The position numbers were made by a program, and so were the translations under genes. Of a stretch of 22,746 nt of DNA, positions 7,553 through 13,680 are shown piece after piece. This DNA comes from an uncultured Streptococcus sp. GTDB taxonomy: Bacteria; Bacillota; Bacilli; Lactobacillales; Streptococcaceae. Position 1 is the stretch's first letter, and each line of letters begins with the position of its first letter. The stretch lies in the NCBI RefSeq assembly GCF_905372115.1, contig NZ_CAJPNR010000034.1, positions 1 to 22,746 on the forward strand, given 5' to 3'. The notes beneath the pieces were generated by a model. The model was not told the DNA's origin and made no database searches. It saw nothing but the letters and a program-made list of their open reading frames with translations.

Positions 7553-8554
7553 TTATGCTAAACTTGCTGCTTGGCGAACCCACTGAATCCGCTCTGCCTC
7601 AATATCGCTTGGAATAGTACAGTCAGCCCCGATAATCAAAGCTTCCTTGCCAGCCTCTGCTATCAATCGCTTGGTCTCGTCTTGAATAGCTGCTTGACTG
7701 CCCGTGTAGAGAAGGCTATTCTTGCCGTTTTCAAAACCACCGAGAACAGTGCGACCGCCAAACAATTTCCGGCCCTCCGCTAGACTGATGCCTTCTGGCC
7801 CCACTGCCCAGTTGATGACCTGAGCTGGATAGTCAGTGAAAAGATGAACATCGTTTCGCGCGCCTTCGTAGCCACAAATGTGCAGGATATTCACTCCGCC
7901 AGCCGCATTGGCTGCTTCCAGCACTGCCAATTCACTAGGAGCAATAAAAGTCTTATAGTCTTCAGCCGACACCCGTGCATCCTGAATGCTCTGAACACTG
8001 AGATAGATTCCATCCGCACCAGCTTCCTTGATAATTCGCTCTGTCAAAGCAGCAATATCTTGAGCAATCACATCCAGCACCAGCTTCGTGAGCACCGCAT
8101 CCTCTGCTAGGAATTCTGCAATGATGTCATCCCCTCCAGCAACCTTACCGACCAACCATTTGAAATAGGTTACTGGCGCAAAAATATTGTAAATAGCGAC
8201 CAAGTCCTCTGTAAAGCTAGCCCTAATCTTCTGAACCAGTTCCACCTGCTCACTAATCCAAGGGTGGTCAGCACCTAGCGACTCAATATCTGCCAACTCC
8301 TTGATAGATTGGACTTTTTTCAAGCGCTCGTTAGGATAGGCAAAATAACCGTCACTCATCAGCTTGATAAAGTCTGGCTCGACTTCTGCCAGAAAAGCTT
8401 GATGGCCTGCCAGATTTTTCTCAATAATGGCCTGATTTCCAAAACCAGCCAGCCACTCATCCTCGCTGGTAAAATGATGCCAGAAACCAACTGGCACTCG
8501 GTCAACGGGCTCTCCTCTGAAAGCCTTCAGTACTAATTCTCTTTTTGAAGTCAT
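7553..8554 (-). CDS. UroD/MtaA-family protein, putative zinc-dependent thiol methyltransferase (copy 2)
   Basis: A 333-residue protein of the uroporphyrinogen decarboxylase superfamily, here unlikely to be a decarboxylase. The N-terminal stretch RELVLKAFRGEPVDRVPVGF is the opening of MtaA/CmuA-like members; the HemE arginine motif (RQAGRY type) is absent. HICG (His225, Cys227) and GADCT (Cys312) give the H-x-C...C pattern that binds the catalytic zinc in MtaA-type methyltransferases, where the zinc activates a thiol. Streptococci lack the haem pathway, which also argues against HemE. The protein is a clear paralogue of the one at 8898-9905, about half identical by eye over the whole length. 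Start: AAGGAGAGAAG just upstream of ATG. It sits directly before the binding-protein gene. No corrinoid-binding partner is seen. Exact reaction unknown. Confidence 0.85.
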   Translation of the reverse strand: MTSKRELVLKAFRGEPVDRVPVGFWHHFTSEDEWLAGFGNQAIIEKNLAGHQAFLAEVEPDFIKLMSDGYFAYPNERLKKVQSIKELADIESLGADHPWISEQVELVQKIRASFTEDLVAIYNIFAPVTYFKWLVGKVAGGDDIIAEFLAEDAVLTKLVLDVIAQDIAALTERIIKEAGADGIYLSVQSIQDARVSAEDYKTFIAPSELAVLEAANAAGGVNILHICGYEGARNDVHLFTDYPAQVINWAVGPEGISLAEGRKLFGGRTVLGGFENGKNSLLYTGSQAAIQDETKRLIAEAGKEALIIGADCTIPSDIEAERIQWVRQAASLA

Positions 8555-8641
8555 CTTCTCTCCTTTTTTATTGTTCCTATCTAGTCAATGAGTTGTTTGT
8601 TAGCTTTTTAATTAGGCTAATTCATCTTTTTAAGTAAAATT

Positions 8642-8842
8642 CTAATCTGACAAGAGCAGGGCAGCAATATCATTGGGCTGCATCAATCCAGTTGACTGCT
8701 CTGGTAATTTCTTGAGCACCTGCAAATCATCTTCTTTTTTGTCTGAAGACTGATGAGCATAAATCTGACTGATGCTAAGAAAGGTTCCTATTATCAAAAA
8801 TATCAGAGCAAGAGCAGCAATTCTTTTTTGATACCGATTCAT
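8642..8842 (-). CDS. small exported or membrane-anchored protein, 66 aa, unknown function
   Basis: Not recognised. It has a positively charged start (MNRYQKR), a hydrophobic helix at about residues 8-27 and a charged tail containing SSDKKEDDLQVLKKLPEQ and ending in AALLLSD. The helix could be an uncleaved anchor, or a signal peptide with a possible cleavage after IYA, leaving a peptide of roughly 37 residues. No cysteine is present. AAGGAGGAAG lies 6 bases before the ATG and is as strong as in its neighbours, so it is very probably translated. It lies between the two UroD-family genes, 55 bases after one and 87 before the other, and belongs to their operon. It might be an accessory subunit of the transporter or an extracellular factor; nothing in the sequence decides this. 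Confidence 0.7.
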   Translation of the reverse strand: MNRYQKRIAALALIFLIIGTFLSISQIYAHQSSDKKEDDLQVLKKLPEQSTGLMQPNDIAALLLSD

Positions 8843-8897
8843 CTATCTTCCTCCTTGAAAGAGTTGAAAATCACTCTTTAGGACTTTGGCAAGTCCG

Positions 8898-9905
8898 TCA
8901 GAACTGACTAGCTGCTTGGCGGATCCAGTCCAATCTTTCTATTTCAAAATCATCTGGTACAGTGCAGTCAGCCCCTAGAATCACTCCCTGACTGCCAGTT
9001 TCAACCAGCAGCCGCTTGGTCTCAGCCTCTAACTCTGCACGACTGCCTGTATTTAGAAGAGCTGCTCTGCCATTTTCAAAGCCGCCCAGGACAGTCTGAC
9101 CGCCAAAGAGCTTGCGCCCTTCCGCTAAGCTGACACCCTCATGATGAGTTGCCCAGTTAAAGACTTGAGCCGGATAGTCTTTGAACAGTTCCAAATCATT
9201 GCTGGCTCCTTCAAAGCCGCAAATGTGGAGAATATTCTGACCGCCAGCTGCATTGGCTGCATCCAGAACCTTGACCGTACTAGGCTCAATATAACGACGA
9301 TAACTGGCCCCATCTACCCGACCATCTTGGATTTGCTGGGTACTGAGATAAATCCCCTCAATGCCCGCTTCCTCAATGATGCGTCTAGTCAAAATAGCAA
9401 TATCAGTGGCAATGACATCTAAAACATGTCCTGTCAGCTCGGGATCCTCTACCAGAAAATCTGCAATTTCTCTATCTCCTCGCGACCCTTCCCGGCGGAA
9501 CCAGCGCTTGAGATAGGAGACCGGCGCAAAAATATTGTAGAAGGAAGCGAGGTCCTCCGGATAGCTTGCCTTTACAGCTTTAACTATCTCAATCTGCTGC
9601 TCAACCCAAGGATGATGCTCTCCGATAGACTGGATAGCTGCCAAGTCCCGAATGGACACAATATGATCCGAATAAAGCTCGCTGGGATACTTAAAGAAGC
9701 CATCGCTCATAATCTTGACAAAGTCTGGCCGTGCAGCTCGAACATAAGCAGCATGCCCCTCAACACTTTTATTGAAAATCACTGGATTATCTAGGCCCAG
9801 CATCTTTTCCTCTTGGCTTACAAAGTGAAACCAGAATCCAACAGGCACTCGGTCAACTTCTTCACCCCGAAAAGCTCTCAGCACTAATTCTTTCTTGCTG
9901 GCCAT
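8898..9905 (-). CDS. UroD/MtaA-family protein, putative zinc-dependent thiol methyltransferase (copy 1)
   Basis: A 335-residue member of the UroD/MtaA/CmuA superfamily and the first gene of the seven-gene operon. The open frame extends to 9945, but the ATG at 9905 matches the paralogue's start (MASKKELVLRAFRGEEVDRV against MTSKRELVLKAFRGEPVDRV) and has a strong GAAGGAGG ribosome binding site, so I chose it. Zinc-ligand candidates are His227 and Cys229 in HICG and Cys314 in GADCT. As in the paralogue, the HemE substrate-binding arginines are not seen. The central segment YNIFAPVSYLKRW and the pattern GGFENGRAALLNTGS are shared with copy 2, which points to tandem duplication within the operon. 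The two copies differ around residues 133-147 (a basic, Arg-rich stretch here), so substrate or partner may differ. Inferred role: methyl transfer to or from a thiol, linked to the imported ligand. Confidence 0.85.
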   Translation of the reverse strand: MASKKELVLRAFRGEEVDRVPVGFWFHFVSQEEKMLGLDNPVIFNKSVEGHAAYVRAARPDFVKIMSDGFFKYPSELYSDHIVSIRDLAAIQSIGEHHPWVEQQIEIVKAVKASYPEDLASFYNIFAPVSYLKRWFRREGSRGDREIADFLVEDPELTGHVLDVIATDIAILTRRIIEEAGIEGIYLSTQQIQDGRVDGASYRRYIEPSTVKVLDAANAAGGQNILHICGFEGASNDLELFKDYPAQVFNWATHHEGVSLAEGRKLFGGQTVLGGFENGRAALLNTGSRAELEAETKRLLVETGSQGVILGADCTVPDDFEIERLDWIRQAASQF

Positions 9906-9958
9906 TACTTCCTCCTTCTTTGAATTTGTAATATATCTTACCATCCCCTCCTTCTCCT

Positions 9959-9975
9959 GGGAAATATATTTTCCC
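9959..9975. promoter_or_regulatory. perfect inverted repeat upstream of the UroD operon, operator candidate
   Basis: GGGAAA and TTTCCC flank a 5-base centre (TATAT) at 9959-9975, 54 bases before the first ATG of the operon. A second small palindrome, ATCAG-C-CTGAT, is at 9977-9987. No convincing -35/-10 pair was found; TATATT inside the first repeat could be a -10. The position and symmetry fit a repressor operator over a promoter. Confidence 0.4.
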
Positions 9976-10012
9976 TATCAGCCTGATTAAAAATATTTAT
10001 CAAAGCAAAATA

Positions 10013-10038
10013 AAAAAGCTAGACTAAGCTAGCTTTTT
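10013..10038 (-). terminator. terminator of glmS
   Basis: A perfect 10-base stem AAAAAGCTAG (10013-10022) / CTAGCTTTTT (10029-10038), 6-base loop, with a run of six U on the minus-strand transcript. It lies about 120 bases after the glmS stop. No stronger hairpin was seen nearer. The stretch between it and glmS holds no gene. Confidence 0.85.
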
Positions 10039-10154
10039 CAAGGCTTTTCAGACTCTGCTGAATAACCTTATTTTTTGTACCCTTTTTAGATAAGGACCAT
10101 ATATATTTTCTATGGATGAGATAGGTAATTTTTATAGGCAATAGCCCTCTGTGC

Positions 10155-11966
10155 TTATTCTACAGTGACAGACTTAGCCAGATTACGCGGTTTGTCAACA
10201 TCCAGACCACGGTGCAAGGTTGCAAAGTAAGCAATGAGCTGTGTCGGTACCACCATAGAGATTGGTGACAGGTATGGGTGAACCTGATTGAGCACGATAT
10301 CGTCGCCTTCTTTGGCTACATTCTCCTCAGCAATGGTCAACACCTTGGCACCCCGAGCTACGACTTCTGAAATATTGCCCCGAGTATGGCTAGCCAAGAC
10401 TTCATCTGAAAGCAAGGCCAAAACTGGTGTTCCGTCTTCAATCAGAGAGATTGTACCGTGTTTGAGCTCACCAGCAGCAAAGCCTTCACACTGGATATAA
10501 GAAATTTCTTTGAGTTTTAAGCTAGCTTCCATCGCCACATAGTAGTCTTGACCACGGCCGATATAGAAAGCATTGCGAGTTGTTTCTAGAAGGCCGCGGA
10601 CCTTATTGTCAATCAACTCCTTTTCTGACAAAGTGGACTCAATAGACTGCGCAACTAAGGACAGCTCGTGAACCAAGTCAAAGGATTCCGCTTTTTCAGA
10701 AGCATTGGCATCGCCAACAGCTTTAGCCAAGAAAGCCAAGGTTGCAATTTGAGCTGTATAGGCCTTAGTAGAAGCAACCGCAATCTCAGGACCTGCATGC
10801 AGCAGCATGGTATGATTGGCTTCCCGAGAAAGCGTAGAACCCGGAACATTGGTCACGGTCAAACTTGGAATGCCCATCTGATTCGCCTTGACTAGGACCT
10901 GACGACTGTCAGCTGTTTCACCAGATTGGCTGATAAAGATGAAGAGAGGCTTCTTGCTAAGGAGCGGCATAGCATAGCCCCACTCAGAAGCAATGCCCAG
11001 CTCAACAGGTGTATCCGTCAGCTCTTCCAGCATACGCTTGGAAGCATAGCCAGCATGGTAAGAAGTTCCAGCTGCAAGGATATAGAGACGGTCAGCTTCC
11101 TGAACAGCTTTAACAATATCCGCATCTACTGATACTTGCCCCTTATCATCTGTATAAGCGCTGATGAGCTTACGCATCACAGTTGGCTGCTCGTCGATTT
11201 CTTTGAGCATATAGTATGGATAAGTCCCCTTACCGATATCGGACAGATCTAGCTCAGCAGTATAGCTTTCACGCTCCAGAGTATGCCCGTCATAATCCTG
11301 CACTTCCACACTATCTTTACGGACAATAACCAGCTCTTGATCATGAATTTCCATAAACTGACTTGTCTCGCGAATCATGGCCATAGCATCTGAGCAGACC
11401 ATATTGTAGCCCTCACCCAGTCCAACTAGAAGCGGTGATTTATTTTTAGCAACATAGATAACATCTGCATCTTCTGAGTCTACTAAAGCAAAGGCATAAG
11501 AACCACGGATAATGTGGAGAGCTTTTTTAAAGGCTTCTAAAAGAGACAAGCCTTCTTCTTCAGCGAATTTGCCAATCAAGTGCACTGCAATCTCTGTATC
11601 TGTCTGCCCCTTGAAATCATGACCAGCTAGATAAGTATTCTTAATATCAAGGTAGTTCTCAATCACACCGTTGTGAACCAAGACAAAACGGCCAGTCTGT
11701 GAAGTATGAGGATGGGCATTGTTTTCACTTGGTTTTCCATGAGTAGCCCAACGAGTATGTCCAATACCAGTAGTCCCAGCAACATCAATGCCAATTTTAG
11801 CATGTAGGTCAGCGATACGACCGACCGACTTGACCAGACTAGAAGTTTTCCCTGTTGTTACAAAAATTCCAGCTGAGTCATAACCACGGTATTCCAGCTT
11901 TTCCAAGCCCTGCATCAAAATATCTGTTGCGTTGCGATTTCCGACAACTCCGACAATTCCACACAT
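10155..11966 (-). CDS. glmS: glutamine--fructose-6-phosphate aminotransferase (isomerising)
   Basis: Makes glucosamine-6-phosphate from fructose-6-phosphate and glutamine, the first step of UDP-GlcNAc and peptidoglycan precursor synthesis, in the cytoplasm. The open frame runs to 12068, but the protein must start at the ATG at 11966: MCGIVGVVGN exposes the catalytic Cys after Met removal, and the -10 box (12058-12063) falls inside the longer version. Length is then 603 aa, as usual. The N-terminal glutaminase domain shows RGYDSAG, THGKPSENNAHPH and HNGVIENY. The first SIS domain shows AAGTSYHAGYASKRM and SQSGETADS, the second GRGQDYYVAMEASLKLKEIS, and the C-terminus is LDVDKPRNLAKSVTVE. The ribosome binding site is weak (CAGAAGT). 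It is a single-gene unit with its own promoter, operator-like repeats and terminator. Confidence 0.97.
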   Translation of the reverse strand: MCGIVGVVGNRNATDILMQGLEKLEYRGYDSAGIFVTTGKTSSLVKSVGRIADLHAKIGIDVAGTTGIGHTRWATHGKPSENNAHPHTSQTGRFVLVHNGVIENYLDIKNTYLAGHDFKGQTDTEIAVHLIGKFAEEEGLSLLEAFKKALHIIRGSYAFALVDSEDADVIYVAKNKSPLLVGLGEGYNMVCSDAMAMIRETSQFMEIHDQELVIVRKDSVEVQDYDGHTLERESYTAELDLSDIGKGTYPYYMLKEIDEQPTVMRKLISAYTDDKGQVSVDADIVKAVQEADRLYILAAGTSYHAGYASKRMLEELTDTPVELGIASEWGYAMPLLSKKPLFIFISQSGETADSRQVLVKANQMGIPSLTVTNVPGSTLSREANHTMLLHAGPEIAVASTKAYTAQIATLAFLAKAVGDANASEKAESFDLVHELSLVAQSIESTLSEKELIDNKVRGLLETTRNAFYIGRGQDYYVAMEASLKLKEISYIQCEGFAAGELKHGTISLIEDGTPVLALLSDEVLASHTRGNISEVVARGAKVLTIAEENVAKEGDDIVLNQVHPYLSPISMVVPTQLIAYFATLHRGLDVDKPRNLAKSVTVE

Positions 11967-12013
11967 AACGTTACTTCTGATTTCTAGCCTTAGAAACCAG
12001 CCCTTCTTATTTA

Positions 12014-12032
12014 AAATTGGTATAGTCTTCTT
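12014..12032. promoter_or_regulatory. glmS operator candidate, leader copy
   Basis: AAATTGGTATAGTCTTCTT at 12014-12032 is a near-identical direct repeat of 12092-12110 (one difference). The ATTGGTATAG half resembles GntR-type operators of NagR, which controls glmS and nag genes in streptococci (from memory of the family; no search done). This copy lies in the glmS leader, downstream of the -10. Confidence 0.5.
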
Positions 12033-12057
12033 GAAGTTCAAAAACTCCAACAAGGCT

Positions 12058-12086
12058 AGTATACACACAGTTTTTCACTTTGTCAA
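12058..12086 (-). promoter_or_regulatory. glmS promoter
   Basis: TTGACA (12081-12086), a 17-base spacer and TATACT (12058-12063) on the minus strand. The start would be near 12051, giving a leader of about 85 bases before the ATG at 11966. The two operator-like repeats lie on either side of this promoter. Confidence 0.85.
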
Positions 12087-12091
12087 GCATG

Positions 12092-12110
12092 AAATTGGTA
12101 TAGTTTTCTT
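12092..12110. promoter_or_regulatory. glmS operator candidate, upstream copy
   Basis: AAATTGGTATAGTTTTCTT at 12092-12110, just upstream of the -35. It repeats 12014-12032 in the same orientation, 78 bases apart, a spacing that would suit DNA looping or two independent sites. Confidence 0.5.
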
Positions 12111-12275
12111 TAAGGAAAGTATGCTTGGATTCTCTTACTGCAAAACAGTCCCTTGAAGCATTTTGAAAAATAGACAGATATAGCAAAAGTGACTTTCTAT
12201 ATGACTAAAAATTTGGAAAATAGAAGCTCAATAAACCACAGCCCTGTCTTTGATGATTCTCACAAAGCAAGGTAC

Positions 12276-12303
12276 AGAAAAAGAGACTCAAATGAGCCTC
12301 TTT
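12276..12303 (-). terminator. terminator of gap
   Basis: Arms AAAGAGACTC (12280-12289) and GAGCCTCTTT (12294-12303) pair over 10 positions with one G-U pair and a 4-base loop, followed by U in the minus-strand transcript. It begins 15 bases after the gap stop. Between it and the glmS upstream operator (12111-12275) I see no gene. Confidence 0.88.
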
Positions 12304-12317
12304 CTTTTACCATTGAA

Positions 12318-13325
12318 TTATTTAGCGATTTTCGCGAAGTATTCAAGAGTACGTACAAGTTGTGCAGTGTAAGACATTTCGTTGTCGTACCATGATACAA
12401 CTTTAACCAATTGTTTGCCGTCAACATCAAGAACTTTAGTTTGAGTTGCGTCGAACAATGAACCGTAAGCCATACCTACGATATCTGAAGATACGATTGG
12501 ATCTTCTGTGTAACCGTATGATTCGTTAGCTGCTGCTTTCATAGCTGCGTTTACTTCATCAACTGTTACGTTCTTTTCAAGAACAGCAACCAATTCAGTA
12601 ACTGATCCAGTTGGAGTAGGAACGCGTTGTGCAGATCCGTCCAATTTACCGTTCAATTCTGGGATAACCAAGCCGATAGCTTTAGCAGCACCAGTTGAGT
12701 TAGGAACGATGTTTGCAGCACCAGCGCGAGCACGACGAAGGTCACCACCACGGTGTGGTCCGTCAAGGATCATTTGGTCACCAGTGTAAGCGTGGATAGT
12801 AGTCATCAATCCTTCAACAACACCGAAGTTGTCTTGAAGTGCTTTAGCCATTGGAGCCAAGCAGTTTGTAGTACATGAAGCACCTGAGATAACTGTTTCA
12901 GTACCGTCAAGAACGTCGTGGTTAGTGTTAAATACAACTGTCTTAACGTCATTTCCACCAGGAGCAGTGATAACAACTTTCTTAGCACCACCTTTAAGGT
13001 GTTTTTCAGCAGCATCTTTCTTAGCAAAGAAACCAGTTGCTTCAAGAACGATTTCTACACCGTCAGTAGCCCAGTCAATTTGTTCTGGGTCACGTTCAGC
13101 AGAAACTTTAACGAATTTACCGTTAACTTCGAATCCACCTTCTTTAACTTCAACAGTACCATCGAAACGACCTTGAGTTGTGTCGTATTTCAACAGGTGT
13201 GCAAGCATTACTGGATCTGTAAGGTCGTTGATGCGAGTAACTTCAACACCTTCTACGTTTTGGATACGACGGAAAGCAAGACGACCGATACGACCGAAAC
13301 CGTTAATACCAACTTTAACTACCAT
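12318..13325 (-). CDS. gap: glyceraldehyde-3-phosphate dehydrogenase, glycolytic, NAD-dependent
   Basis: Oxidises and phosphorylates glyceraldehyde-3-phosphate to 1,3-bisphosphoglycerate in glycolysis; in streptococci also found on the cell surface. The longer open frame (to 13352) is rejected: MVVKVGINGFGRIGR at 13325 is the standard start and has AAGGAGG 9 bases upstream. Length 335 aa. The Rossmann motif is GINGFGRIGR (6-15), the catalytic centre is SCTTNCLAP with Cys151, phosphate contacts are in HRGGDLRRARAGAANIVP, and the C-terminus is WYDNEMSYTAQLVRTLEYF. The codon use is that of a highly expressed gene. It forms a single-gene unit with its own promoter and terminator, immediately after fusA. 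The non-phosphorylating GapN is excluded because it belongs to another family. Confidence 0.97.
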   Translation of the reverse strand: MVVKVGINGFGRIGRLAFRRIQNVEGVEVTRINDLTDPVMLAHLLKYDTTQGRFDGTVEVKEGGFEVNGKFVKVSAERDPEQIDWATDGVEIVLEATGFFAKKDAAEKHLKGGAKKVVITAPGGNDVKTVVFNTNHDVLDGTETVISGASCTTNCLAPMAKALQDNFGVVEGLMTTIHAYTGDQMILDGPHRGGDLRRARAGAANIVPNSTGAAKAIGLVIPELNGKLDGSAQRVPTPTGSVTELVAVLEKNVTVDEVNAAMKAAANESYGYTEDPIVSSDIVGMAYGSLFDATQTKVLDVDGKQLVKVVSWYDNEMSYTAQLVRTLEYFAKIAK

Positions 13326-13410
13326 TCGTGATTTCCTCCTTATGAAAATCAAAAAATTTTTATGTGAAAAGAGTAACTTGAGTTGCTACAAATCACCTTT
13401 CAACATTTCT

Positions 13411-13439
13411 ATTATATACTTAATTGAGGTAAAATGCAA
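13411..13439 (-). promoter_or_regulatory. gap promoter
   Basis: TTGCAT (13434-13439), a 17-base spacer and a perfect TATAAT (13411-13416) on the minus strand, giving a leader of about 80 bases. The remaining stretch between this promoter and the fusA terminator (13440-13630) is AT-rich; I see nothing else in it. Confidence 0.8.
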
Positions 13440-13630
13440 CTGATTTCATTGTTATTAACAAGTATTATGAATTCTTTCACTAACTTTCATTTTGACTTTC
13501 ATTGATTTGAAAAAGCAAAGCAGTATCTTTTGAAAATGTAGAAATACAACTTACAAGACAGAATAGAAAGTATAAATTCAGATTCATCTGATCATTCATT
13601 TCCCCTTTTTATCGAGTGGTCGGTTCTCTA

Positions 13631-13662
13631 AAAATAAAAAAAGCACCCGCAAACGCGAGTGC
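13631..13662 (-). terminator. terminator of the str operon (after fusA)
   Basis: GCACCCGC (13643-13650) pairs with GCGAGTGC (13655-13662) over 8 bases with one G-U pair and a 4-base loop. It is followed in the minus-strand transcript by seven U, then an A and five more U. It begins about 18 bases after the fusA stop. Confidence 0.92.
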
Positions 13663-13680
13663 CAAGGTTTAGCTCAAAGC

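Noticed and set aside
7553..9905. Annotation of the two UroD-family genes as haem-pathway HemE
   Set aside because: The HemE arginine motif is absent, the MtaA-like zinc-ligand pattern is present, and no other haem gene is nearby in this haem-auxotrophic genus.
11967..12068. 34-residue extension of GlmS
   Set aside because: GlmS needs its catalytic cysteine at position 1 after Met removal, and the promoter -10 falls inside the extension.
12918..13331. 137-codon plus-strand frame opposite gap
   Set aside because: Ser/Thr/Phe-rich shadow of a highly codon-biased gene, with no family resemblance.
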